From Candidatus Coproplasma stercoravium (GTDB lineage Bacteria > Bacillota > Clostridia > Christensenellales > Borkfalkiaceae), in NCBI GenBank assembly GCA_018713165.1, contig DVFR01000021.1, positions 20,300-84,299 on the forward strand: 64,000 nucleotides of DNA, read 5' to 3'. The notes beneath the pieces were generated by a model that was not told the DNA's origin, searched no databases, and saw nothing but the letters and a program-made list of their open reading frames with translations. Below, in pieces: positions 37,042-44,615 of the stretch; the stretch's first letter is position 1, and every line of letters begins with the position of its first letter. A program made the translations under genes and the position numbers.

Positions 37042-38733
37042 TCATTCATAGGGCTGTATATTTTTTATCGTTATGATGTCCTGAAAAATCTCTTTAGCCA
37101 CGGGCGCCGCAACCGCGCTGCCGTAGTATGTGCCCTGCGGCTCGTCGACGGTTATGAGAGCGAGATAGCGGGGGTTATCAGAAGGGAAAAAACCAACGAA
37201 CGAGGAGACGTATTTGCCCGCGGCAATCTTTCCGTCCTCATACTTCTGCGCGGTGCCCGTTTTGCCGCCCACTTTATAGCCTTCGATATATGCATTCTTG
37301 CCGCTGCCCTCGGTTACGACGCCTTCGAGCATCTGCGCAAGCATGCGCGAAGCCTGCTCGCTTATCACTTCGGTTTTAAGCACAGTTTCAATCTCCTCCA
37401 CCGTTCCGTCGGGGGAAACCACCCCGTCGAGCAGGCGGGGAACATAGTAATTGCCGCCGTTTACCGCCGCCGCGACGGCGCAAGCGAGCTGAAGCTGGGT
37501 TACAGCTATCGTCTGCCCGAACCCGATGCGCGCAAGGTCGCACAAGCGCACCATCGACTGCGGAAGCAGCATTCCCACCGCCTCGCCCGAAAAGTCGAGC
37601 CCTGTAACGTTTCCGAAGCCGAACGCCGACAAATATTCGTAAAATGTATCCGTCCCGAGCGCAAGCGCAATATCGGTAAAACAGGGGTTGCAGCTGTTGT
37701 TCAACGCCTGCGCGAGAGTCTGGTTGGAATGTTTTCCATTCCTGTGGTCAGACCAGCACTTTATCGTCGTGCCGTCGACCGAACGGGTGCGCGAGGAATT
37801 GAAAACATAGCTCGGGGAGAAAGCGGACGCGTTGCCCTGCAGATACTCTTCGAGGTTTGCCGCGGCGGTGATGACCTTGAAAGTCGAACCTGGCTCGTAG
37901 ATATCGACCACCGCCTTGTTGCGCGAGAGGGAATTGAGCGTTTCGGTATCGTCGCGCGGGACGTCGTTCAAATCGTACGAAGGATAGTTCACGAGCGCGA
38001 GAATTTCAAAACTCTGCGGGTCGAGCACTATGCACGATACAGATTTTGCGCCGCTCGAAGTATAGACCTCGCGCATTGCCTGTTCCGCCGCAAGCTGGAT
38101 TTCGGCGTCTATCGTAAGCATTATACCCGAGCCGTCGGTTGCGGGAGAATATACGATTGCAGGGTCTTCCGTCTCAACGCCCACGATGTCGGTGCTGTAC
38201 AAAATCTCCCCGTTTGTGCCAGCAAGCAGGGAATTATAGTACTTTTCAAGCCCCGAAATTCCCGTCCCGTCGACGGAAGTAAAGCCGAGCACCTGGCATA
38301 AAACATCGCCGTAAGTATATTCGCGCGTGTTGTCGCGCGCATAGTACACGCCGTCGATATCGTACGAAATCATTGTGACGATATCTTCGTGCGAGGCATG
38401 CCGTACGACCGTCACTTCCGAAACGCCCGTCTTTGATATTTTTGCCAGAACCTCGTTCACGTCCAGCCCGAAAATTCCCGCAAGCACCGTCGCGCAGAAA
38501 GTTTTGTCGACGACGGCGTTGGGGCGGACGAACACGCTGTAAGTATTTTCATTGCCCGCAAGCACTATACCGTTGCGGTCGTAAATTTCTCCGCGGGCGG
38601 CGATTACGGGCACTTCCCTGTTCCACTGGTCGGCGGCCATTATTACGAGGTCGGAACCCCATACGGCCTGAATATAGAAGAATCTGCCGATAATCACGCA
38701 AAAAATAAAGGCTATTGCCAGACTTACCGACAA
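37042..38733 (-). CDS. Class B penicillin-binding protein (FtsI/SpoVD type)
   Basis: 563 residues from the TTG at 38733. One membrane helix (about 2-22), a PBP dimerisation domain, then the transpeptidase domain with SXXK in PGSTFKVI, SCN in NNSCNPC and KTG in GGKTGTAQ. There is no PASTA domain. The start is a problem: no ATG or GTG exists between the helix and the upstream in-frame stop. A CTG at 38757 (GGGG six bases upstream) or an ATC at 38796 (CGGAG upstream) would supply the expected basic cytoplasmic tail QKRLL. It crosslinks septal peptidoglycan with FtsW. Confidence 0.9.
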   Translation of the reverse strand: MSVSLAIAFIFCVIIGRFFYIQAVWGSDLVIMAADQWNREVPVIAARGEIYDRNGIVLAGNENTYSVFVRPNAVVDKTFCATVLAGIFGLDVNEVLAKISKTGVSEVTVVRHASHEDIVTMISYDIDGVYYARDNTREYTYGDVLCQVLGFTSVDGTGISGLEKYYNSLLAGTNGEILYSTDIVGVETEDPAIVYSPATDGSGIMLTIDAEIQLAAEQAMREVYTSSGAKSVSCIVLDPQSFEILALVNYPSYDLNDVPRDDTETLNSLSRNKAVVDIYEPGSTFKVITAAANLEEYLQGNASAFSPSYVFNSSRTRSVDGTTIKCWSDHRNGKHSNQTLAQALNNSCNPCFTDIALALGTDTFYEYLSAFGFGNVTGLDFSGEAVGMLLPQSMVRLCDLARIGFGQTIAVTQLQLACAVAAAVNGGNYYVPRLLDGVVSPDGTVEEIETVLKTEVISEQASRMLAQMLEGVVTEGSGKNAYIEGYKVGGKTGTAQKYEDGKIAAGKYVSSFVGFFPSDNPRYLALITVDEPQGTYYGSAVAAPVAKEIFQDIITIKNIQPYE

Positions 38734-38846
38734 TAACCTCTTTTGTAAAACCGTCAGGGAGAACCCCGACTTTTGGGTTTTTATTCTGTTTTTGATAGCA
38801 GTTTTCTCCGCTTATTTTATTGTTTGCGCATATGCGCAGACGGCCG

Positions 38847-39743
38847 TCAGCCCGTTATCAGCCCGTTCTCTAAAGCGAACCTGTAAACGTTGCCGTACGA
38901 GGTAGCTTCGCTCAGCTGTGCGCTCACGTTTTCAAACGCGGTGCGCGCAGATTCCGCCATGCCTTCGAGCACGCTGATTTCGGTGTTGAGGTTGGAGATT
39001 ATCGCGGAGTTCACTATTATAAGTGCAAACACCGCAACGATTAAACCGACGATAACGCCGATGATAATTTTATCGCGCTTTGTAATGTTGAGCTTAGCCG
39101 CCTTTTCCTCATGCTCTGCGGGACGGCTTATTTCGCCCTCCTGCATGGTGCGCGCGGCGCTGTTTATAACCACGGTGCCGTCGGCGCCTATGGTCTGATA
39201 CTGTATCGTCGTAGGCGTGGGACGGAGGTCTTCGCTCTCCTCCTCTTCAACGGCGGGGGCAGCGTTTGCAGCCGCAATCGCCTTTGCCGCAGCAAACGCC
39301 TGTGCGGGCGTAGACGCGAATGCCTGCGCGGGGCGGTTTACGGGACTGTCGGCACGGAAGATGTCGGCGTTTGCACGTGCGTTTTTAACCACATATACGG
39401 GCTGCGCCGCAGGCTGTGCGGGCTGCTGATATACGGGTGCCTGCACGGGAGCAACGCTCTGTGCGGGACGCGCTATTATGCCGTCGGCGCCATATACGGC
39501 CGCGGGAGCGGCGTTCTGCACGGGGGCTTCAACGGCGGGAGCCGCAGTTATTACCTGCGCCCCGTCGGCGTCGATGCTCGCCACTACGTCCTTTATTTTA
39601 TATTCGGGATTGAGAAGACGCGCAAGGTTATCCTTCATGCGGGCGTTGTGAAGCTCGTCGGCGGTCATGCCGGCGGCTGCTTCTCTCTCTTTTGTCTGTT
39701 GTGCAAACGTGTTTCTTTCGATTACAGGTGTTGCGACTGCCAT
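38847..39743 (-). CDS. FtsL-like division protein with long cytosolic Ala/Pro-rich extension
   Basis: 298 residues. Residues 1-220 are Ala/Pro/Gln-rich and probably disordered, with an acidic patch EEEESED near 166-172. One membrane helix spans about 225-248 after KRDK, followed by a short heptad-like segment (about 250-280, SNLNTEISVLEGMAESARTA split by small residues). This topology and the slot between rsmH and the class B PBP match FtsL. A usual FtsL has only 20-50 cytosolic residues. AAGGAG precedes the ATG. The assignment rests on topology and synteny, not on residue identity. Confidence 0.65.
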   Translation of the reverse strand: MAVATPVIERNTFAQQTKEREAAAGMTADELHNARMKDNLARLLNPEYKIKDVVASIDADGAQVITAAPAVEAPVQNAAPAAVYGADGIIARPAQSVAPVQAPVYQQPAQPAAQPVYVVKNARANADIFRADSPVNRPAQAFASTPAQAFAAAKAIAAANAAPAVEEEESEDLRPTPTTIQYQTIGADGTVVINSAARTMQEGEISRPAEHEEKAAKLNITKRDKIIIGVIVGLIVAVFALIIVNSAIISNLNTEISVLEGMAESARTAFENVSAQLSEATSYGNVYRFALENGLITG

Positions 39744-39780
39744 AATCCACTCCTTAAAAAATGCGCCACTTGTCTATCGC

Positions 39781-40722
39781 TCAGATTATTCTTTCGGCAA
39801 CTCTCAGCTTAGCCGAGCGCGAACGGCTGTTTATAACCGTCTCTTTCGGGCTTGCCGTAATTGGTTTTTTCGTTATTACCTCTATTTCTTTTTTCTTTCC
39901 GCATACGCAAACGGGCAGCTCCTTCGGGCAGATGCAGTCCGTTTCGAGATATCTGAATGCGTTTTTTACTATCCTGTCTTCCAGCGAATGAAAGGTGAGT
40001 ATTGCTATCCTTCCGCCCTTTTTAAGCCTTCGGGTAAGACCTAAAACGGCTTCGTACAGCCCGTCGAGTTCTCCGTTCACCTCTATGCGGACCGCCTGAA
40101 AACTTTTACGGGCGGCGGGGCCGTTCTGCTGAAACTTTTTGGGGATACTCTCTTCTATTATTTTTACGAACTCTCCGCAGGTGGTGATTCGCGCGCGCTC
40201 CCTCGCCTTAACCACGTTTGCGGCTATCTGGGGGGCGAAACGCTCTTCGCCGTACTGCTTTAAAATTCTTATGAGTTCTTTCTGCGGATATTCGTTTATT
40301 ACGTCCTCAGCCGTAAGGGACGCGCTTTTGTCCATGCGCATATCCAGCGGCGCTTCGGGCGACATATACGAAAACCCGCGCTCGGGTTCGTCTATCTGAT
40401 GGCTGGATATGCCGAAGTCGAGCATTACGCCGTCGAGCCCATCCACGCCCTCTTTATCCAGAACTTCGCCGTAATTTTTGAAGTTCGATTTGTGTATGAA
40501 AAATCTGCCTTTAAACGGGGAGAGCCGCTCCGTCGCCGCCGCTATCGCCTCGTCGTCGAGGTCGGTGGCAATCAGCTTTCCGTCGGGCGACGACCTCTTT
40601 AAAATTTCGTAAGAGTGTCCCGCGCCGCCGAGCGTCCCGTCGAAGTAAATCCCTCCGCTCTTTACGTCAAGGCCCTGCATGCACTCTTCGAGCATTACGG
40701 GAAAATGTGAAAACTCGCTCAT
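39781..40722 (-). CDS. rsmH: 16S rRNA (cytosine-1402-N4)-methyltransferase
   Basis: A 313-residue SAM-dependent methyltransferase (MraW). The N-terminal HFPVMLEECMQGL, the SAM loop DGTLGGAGHS, LDFGISSHQID and ERGFSY are all family signatures. It modifies C1402 in the ribosomal decoding centre. It starts one base after the mraZ stop and precedes the ftsL-like gene by 37 bp, the normal dcw order. Confidence 0.97.
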   Translation of the reverse strand: MSEFSHFPVMLEECMQGLDVKSGGIYFDGTLGGAGHSYEILKRSSPDGKLIATDLDDEAIAAATERLSPFKGRFFIHKSNFKNYGEVLDKEGVDGLDGVMLDFGISSHQIDEPERGFSYMSPEAPLDMRMDKSASLTAEDVINEYPQKELIRILKQYGEERFAPQIAANVVKARERARITTCGEFVKIIEESIPKKFQQNGPAARKSFQAVRIEVNGELDGLYEAVLGLTRRLKKGGRIAILTFHSLEDRIVKNAFRYLETDCICPKELPVCVCGKKKEIEVITKKPITASPKETVINSRSRSAKLRVAERII

Positions 40723-40723
40723 C

Positions 40724-41152
40724 TTATATTCCGAGGGAATCGAAGTATTCGTTGTAGTTGGAGTCGTCGTCGGCGAAGTATTCGTCGTAGACCTCCTTAG
40801 CCCAGAGCTCCGCCCTGTTGCCCACCCCGCAGAACACGACGTCCTTTTTGATGTGAGCGAATTCCCTTAAATTTGCGGGAAGAACTACCCTTCCCTGATT
40901 GTCCTCTTCCGCCGCCGTGAACGATTTGGTAAAAGCTCGTATGCCGCGGCGCTTTTCCGCGTCGGACATCTTCACCTCTTCAATCTTGGCGAACTGTTCT
41001 TTCGCAATCTCCTCGGGGAATATAAAAATACATCCGTCGGTACCCTTGGCGAAATAGTAATTTTCGCCCAGCTCTTTTTTGAGCTTGAAGGGAATGCGTA
41101 TTCGGTTTTTCGCGTCCAACTGATGGTTGTATTCGCCCGTGAGAAAAAACAT
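40724..41152 (-). CDS. mraZ: Transcriptional regulator MraZ
   Basis: A 142-residue protein with two SpoVT/AbrB-like halves: GEYNHQLDAKNRIRIPFKLKK split as family start, and DNQGRVVLPANLREFA in the second half. MraZ forms ring oligomers and binds repeats upstream of itself to control the dcw operon. It is the first gene of the operon, and GTGG repeats overlap its -35 box. Confidence 0.97.
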   Translation of the reverse strand: MFFLTGEYNHQLDAKNRIRIPFKLKKELGENYYFAKGTDGCIFIFPEEIAKEQFAKIEEVKMSDAEKRRGIRAFTKSFTAAEEDNQGRVVLPANLREFAHIKKDVVFCGVGNRAELWAKEVYDEYFADDDSNYNEYFDSLGI

Positions 41153-41182
41153 CTTTACTACCTTTTATAAAACCGTGTTTTT

Positions 41183-41218
41183 ATACTAACATAAATTTTG
41201 CCCACTGTCAACCACCAC
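41183..41218 (-). promoter_or_regulatory. dcw operon promoter with MraZ-type GTGG repeats
   Basis: TTGACA (41211-41206), 17 bp, TAGTAT (41188-41183) on the minus strand. GTGGTT (41215-41210) and GTGGGC (41205-41200) are direct repeats with 10-bp period, as in known MraZ sites, and they flank and overlap the -35. Confidence 0.7.
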
Positions 41219-41307
41219 GGCAATAAAATTTTGAATTTTTTTTATTTTTTTGCAATTTACCAAAAATAGTCCATAGGGCAACGCACGAAAAATATCATTA
41301 AAAATTG

Positions 41308-42039
41308 TTAAAATCTTTCAAAAACAGCCTTATTTTTTGTGAAATCACCGCCAAAAAATCGGATTTTTCCTCTTTCAGACGAAAAGTGGTCAGAATTCCC
41401 TAAAATTGTCGCCAAGTGGTCAGCCGTCCCTGCCATACCGTCAAAAACGGGACAGCGATATCTCTTTTCTATCTCGTCACGGATAAAAATATAGTGCGTG
41501 CAGCCTAGCACGACCGAGCTGAAATTCCCCTGCGGGAGCCGTGACGCGAGCGCGGCTTTGTCGAGGGAAAAAATATTCCGCTCTATATCGCCCGCGAGCG
41601 ATTTCATCGCGTGCACCTCCGCGCCCTTGCCGTACTTTGAAAGAAGTTTAAAAAAAGCCGCGCTTTTGCAGGTCGCCTCCGTGGCGAGAACGAGATATTT
41701 CCCGCCGTATTCAAACGCCTGTTTGACCGCGGGCTCCACTCCCACGACGGGAAACGGAAATACGCGGCGGAGCTCGTGCACGCACTCCGCCGTTACGGTA
41801 TTGCACGCTACGGCCGCGGCGTCGGGACAAAGAGCGGCAATCTGCGAAAACGCCGAAAAGACGAGGCGGCGTATCTCCCCCTCGCAAAGATTGCCGTACG
41901 GCACGTTATAGTTATCGGCAAAATAACAAAAATTTACATAGGGCATGCGCACGGAACACGCCCTGAGAAGATTGAGGCCGCCTATTCCGCTGTCGAACAG
42001 GCAGACGAGCGGCGCTTTGCCGCGCGGTTGGTTCTCCAT
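41308..42039 (-). CDS. murI: Glutamate racemase
   Basis: A 243-residue racemase giving D-glutamate for MurD. The first catalytic cysteine is in ACNTVTAE and the second in LGCTHYIF; the N-terminal DSGIGGLNLL is a family signature. The ATG at 42039 is preferred because upstream sequence is AT-rich promoter-like DNA, but no ribosome site is visible. It precedes mraZ by 155 bp in the same direction and is divergent from rpsT. Confidence 0.93.
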   Translation of the reverse strand: MENQPRGKAPLVCLFDSGIGGLNLLRACSVRMPYVNFCYFADNYNVPYGNLCEGEIRRLVFSAFSQIAALCPDAAAVACNTVTAECVHELRRVFPFPVVGVEPAVKQAFEYGGKYLVLATEATCKSAAFFKLLSKYGKGAEVHAMKSLAGDIERNIFSLDKAALASRLPQGNFSSVVLGCTHYIFIRDEIEKRYRCPVFDGMAGTADHLATILGNSDHFSSERGKIRFFGGDFTKNKAVFERF

Positions 42040-42102
42040 ATAGTTATTTATATTTGCGCCTAAAAAATATATGAAAAAAATGCGAAAGACGATAAAAATT
42101 AG

Positions 42103-42131
42103 TTTACAATGCCATTTTTTTATGATAAAAT
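42103..42131 (+). promoter_or_regulatory. rpsT promoter
   Basis: TTTACA (42103-42108), 17 bp, TAAAAT (42126-42131). Confidence 0.6.
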
Positions 42132-42173
42132 TACTCAAGAATTTCAAAGATAACGCTTAAAGGAGAGTTTGAA

Positions 42174-42437
42174 GTGCCTAACATAAAGTCAGCGAAAAAG
42201 CGCGTTCTCGTAACCGAAAAGAAGACCATAAGGAACAGAGTAGTTAAAACCCAGGTTAAAAACGCCATAAAGAAGTTCCTTGCTACAGTTGAAACGGGTG
42301 ACAAGGAAGCCGCAACGGCTATGTTCCCCTCCACCTGCTCGGTTATCGACGGCGCAGTTTCTAAGGGCGTTCTTAAAAAGAACACCGCCGCCAACAAGAA
42401 GAGCGGTCTTGCCAAAAGGCTCAACGCAATGGCGTAA
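42174..42437 (+). CDS. rpsT: Small ribosomal subunit protein bS20
   Basis: An 87-residue basic protein starting PNIKSAKKRV after a GTG initiator, which is the family start. It ends GLAKRLNAM, typical of bS20, and binds 16S rRNA during 30S assembly. AGGAG lies 8 bases before the GTG. It is monocistronic and followed by a strong terminator and then the IS30 element. Confidence 0.97.
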   Translation: MPNIKSAKKRVLVTEKKTIRNRVVKTQVKNAIKKFLATVETGDKEAATAMFPSTCSVIDGAVSKGVLKKNTAANKKSGLAKRLNAMA

Positions 42438-42468
42438 AGAGCAGGCTGTTTTTAATTTTAATTGAATC

Positions 42469-42497
42469 AGGTCGGGCTTTTCAAGCCCGACCTTTTT
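42469..42497 (+). terminator. rpsT terminator
   Basis: AGGTCGGGCTT, 3-nt loop, AAGCCCGACCT followed by TTTT. The IS30 element starts 7 bp beyond. Confidence 0.85.
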
Positions 42498-42503
42498 GCG
42501 TTT

Positions 42504-43587
42504 GGTGAATTATACTATTAAGTGCAACAGATGAGGGAGAAAAAAAGTAGTTCATACAAATCTGTGGTAAAATAGAGTTGCGAAACCAATTTACGCCAAA
42601 GGAGATCTGTATGAACTATCACCATTTTACCATAGAAGAGCGTTGTTGTCTACGGGAATACTATGTCAAAGGAAAAAGTTATAGAGAAATCGCAAGACTT
42701 TTGGGCAGGAACGCAAGTTCGGTATCGAGGGAATTGAGACGGAACTGTACGTTTTTTAGAGATGTGCCGAGATACTACCCGTATACAGCGCAAAAGAAAA
42801 GTGATTTAAGAAACAGTTACCGCCACCGTGGGATGTTTTGGAAGCAGGAGGTATTGGATTACATAGACGAGAAATTGTCCCGGACGTGGTCTCCGGAACA
42901 AATAGCAAATACCCCGTGCGGGATGAAGATGCCGTCTTTTAGGACGATCTATCGTTGGATAGATCAAAGATATTTACGATCAACATTAAAAAGACTGCGG
43001 AGGAAAGGAAAGACGCGCAAGCGTTTGGGTAACGGAGGACGATTTACGACGGGGAAAAGTATACGCAAGAGAGATAAAAGTGTATATAACCGCAAAGAGT
43101 TCGGGCATTGGGAAGCGGACACGGTGGTATCGGGGCAAGGGAAAAGCAAAGTATGCTTTGCGACACTTGCGGAGAGAAAGACGAGATATTATATTGCAAT
43201 TAAAATACCGGACAGGAAAGGAGAGACGATGGCAAAAGCGATCATCGATACGCTTTCCAAGTATCCCAAAGGATCGGTAAAGACGATCACCTGCGACAGA
43301 GGCAGTGAGTTTGCCTGTTGGCGGGAGATCGAAAAAGCCCTGCACTGTGATATGTATTTTGCCGACCCGTACTGTGCATGGCAGAAAGGAACGAACGAGA
43401 ACCTGAACGGACTCTTGCGTGAATTTTACCCAAAGGGACGAAACCTCTCAAGAGTGAGTCCTGCAACACTAAAAAAGAATCTGGCGCTTTTAAACGCCAG
43501 ACCCAAGAAGGTTTTACATTACCATACACCACAAGATTTGTTTGATCAAAATCTTTCTAACTGTTGCACTTAAGTTGACAATTCACC
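42504..43587 (+). mobile_element. Complete IS30-family insertion sequence
   Basis: A 1084-bp element bounded by 27-bp imperfect inverted repeats (42504-42530 and 43561-43587; 22 of 27 positions match, ending GGTGAATT and sharing the inner block TTAAGTGCAACAG). Both ends are flanked by CGTTT (42499-42503 and 43588-43592), a candidate 5-bp target duplication, longer than the 2-3 bp usual for IS30. It encloses one intact transposase. The insertion is intergenic, between rpsT and the pot regulator. Confidence 0.85.
42611..43573 (+). CDS. IS30-family transposase
   Basis: 320 residues. The N-terminal helix-turn-helix (FTIEERCCLREYYVKGKSY, then REIARLLGRNASSVSRELRR) is the IS30 signature. The DDE core shows GHWEADTVVSG (first D), TITCDRGSEFA (second D) and a glutamate in KGTNENLNGLLREFYPKG. 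The ATG at 42611 follows AAAGGAGAT. The stop codon lies inside the right inverted repeat. No frameshift or stop interrupts it, so it may be active. Confidence 0.95.
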   Translation: MNYHHFTIEERCCLREYYVKGKSYREIARLLGRNASSVSRELRRNCTFFRDVPRYYPYTAQKKSDLRNSYRHRGMFWKQEVLDYIDEKLSRTWSPEQIANTPCGMKMPSFRTIYRWIDQRYLRSTLKRLRRKGKTRKRLGNGGRFTTGKSIRKRDKSVYNRKEFGHWEADTVVSGQGKSKVCFATLAERKTRYYIAIKIPDRKGETMAKAIIDTLSKYPKGSVKTITCDRGSEFACWREIEKALHCDMYFADPYCAWQKGTNENLNGLLREFYPKGRNLSRVSPATLKKNLALLNARPKKVLHYHTPQDLFDQNLSNCCT

Positions 43588-43618
43588 CGTTTAAGCCAAA
43601 CAATATTTCTGATATTCG

Positions 43619-43652
43619 GCCGTGCCGCGACAAATCCGCGGCACGGCTTTTT
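43619..43652 (+). terminator. Terminator-like hairpin after the IS30 element
   Basis: GCCGTGCCGCG, 7-nt loop, CGCGGCACGGC followed by TTTTTG. The DNA from here to 43899 shows no gene I can support. Confidence 0.65.
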
Positions 43653-43899
43653 GTTTTCACCGTTTTTGACCACCGCCCGGACATTTCATCGTTTCAGGCT
43701 GCCGCGAGCGCGTTTGTCCGCCTCCTTCCGCCCTTTATATTTTGTGAACGCGTGCGCGGATACGCGCGCGACAAAAATATCTCTTTCGGATGCCACACCT
43801 TAAAAAACGCCGAGGGAAGCCTGAAATTATGTTATTATTTCACAAACCCGTCATAAAACTGACAAAATTTTACACATTTACAAATTACCTCCAATCGTT

Positions 43900-43928
43900 T
43901 GACATACGGGGAATATATCTATATAATC
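43900..43928 (+). promoter_or_regulatory. Promoter of the cupin regulator-potABCD operon
   Basis: TTGACA (43900-43905), 17 bp, TATAAT (43923-43928). Confidence 0.75.
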
Positions 43929-43933
43929 TTACA

Positions 43934-44040
43934 CGGTTATTAATTACTAAACTTTTTGTTTAAAAATGCTAACCGTTTATTAATTTTAAACACGGCGTTT
44001 AATGCCATGTTTACTGTTATTAAACGGTTTGTTTACTTGT
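43934..44040. promoter_or_regulatory. Cluster of GTTTA/TTAAAC half-sites in the pot operon leader
   Basis: Between the -10 and the regulator start, GTTTA or TAAAC occurs repeatedly, including CGTTTA-TTAATTT-TAAACACG (about 43972-43992) and TTAAACGGTTTGTTTAC (44024-44040). The clustering of inverted half-sites suggests an operator for the HTH-cupin protein encoded next. Confidence 0.4.
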
Positions 44041-44055
44041 AAAGGTGATTCTTTT

Positions 44056-44589
44056 ATGGAAATAGGGAGCAAAATAAAGAGGCTCAGGCAGCAGCTCAAC
44101 CTTTCGCAGGCAGAGCTGGCCGACAGGTGCGAACTTACGAAGGGGTATATATCGCAGCTGGAAAACGATATAACGTCCCCCTCCATCGCGACGCTTTGCG
44201 ACATTCTCGCCGCGCTGGGCACCGACCTCGCGGAGTTTTTCAAAAAGGAGGACGACGAGCGCGTCGTGTTCAACGCCGACGACTTCATAGAAAAGCGCGA
44301 CGACGGAATGACGCTGAAATGGATTATCCCGAACGCGCAGAAGAACATGATGGAGCCCATAATCCTCGAACTTCTGCCCGGCGCCTCGTCCGCCGAGGAC
44401 TTCCCGCACGACGGGGAAGAATTCGGATACGTGCTCGAGGGCAAAATAAGAATAACTCTCGGCAAAAAGGTATATGCCTGCAAGCGCGGCGAAACCTTTT
44501 ATTATAAGGCAAACACCACCCACACCATAAGCAATGCGGGAAAGACGATAGCCAAGATACTTTGGATATCCACTCCCCCCAACTTCTGA
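44056..44589 (+). CDS. XRE-family regulator with C-terminal cupin domain
   Basis: 177 residues. An XRE helix-turn-helix (about 5-62, LNLSQAELADRCELTKGYIS) is joined to a cupin-2 sensor domain (about 105-172, with EEFGYVLEGKIRITLG and TTHTISNAG). This architecture is shared with PuuR-like polyamine regulators. It lies 26 bp before potA, so it probably autoregulates the uptake operon in response to polyamine. AAAGGTGA precedes the ATG. Confidence 0.88.
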   Translation: MEIGSKIKRLRQQLNLSQAELADRCELTKGYISQLENDITSPSIATLCDILAALGTDLAEFFKKEDDERVVFNADDFIEKRDDGMTLKWIIPNAQKNMMEPIILELLPGASSAEDFPHDGEEFGYVLEGKIRITLGKKVYACKRGETFYYKANTTHTISNAGKTIAKILWISTPPNF

Positions 44590-44615
44590 TAAAAACCTAA
44601 AAGGAGAGAATATCA

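Noticed and set aside
37009..38301. 430-codon antisense frame opposite the division PBP
   Set aside because: It overlaps intact transpeptidase motifs on the other strand and resembles no family I recognise.
43542..43856. Small gene after the IS30 element
   Set aside because: The frame starts inside the transposase end, crosses a terminator hairpin and has no ribosome site or domain.
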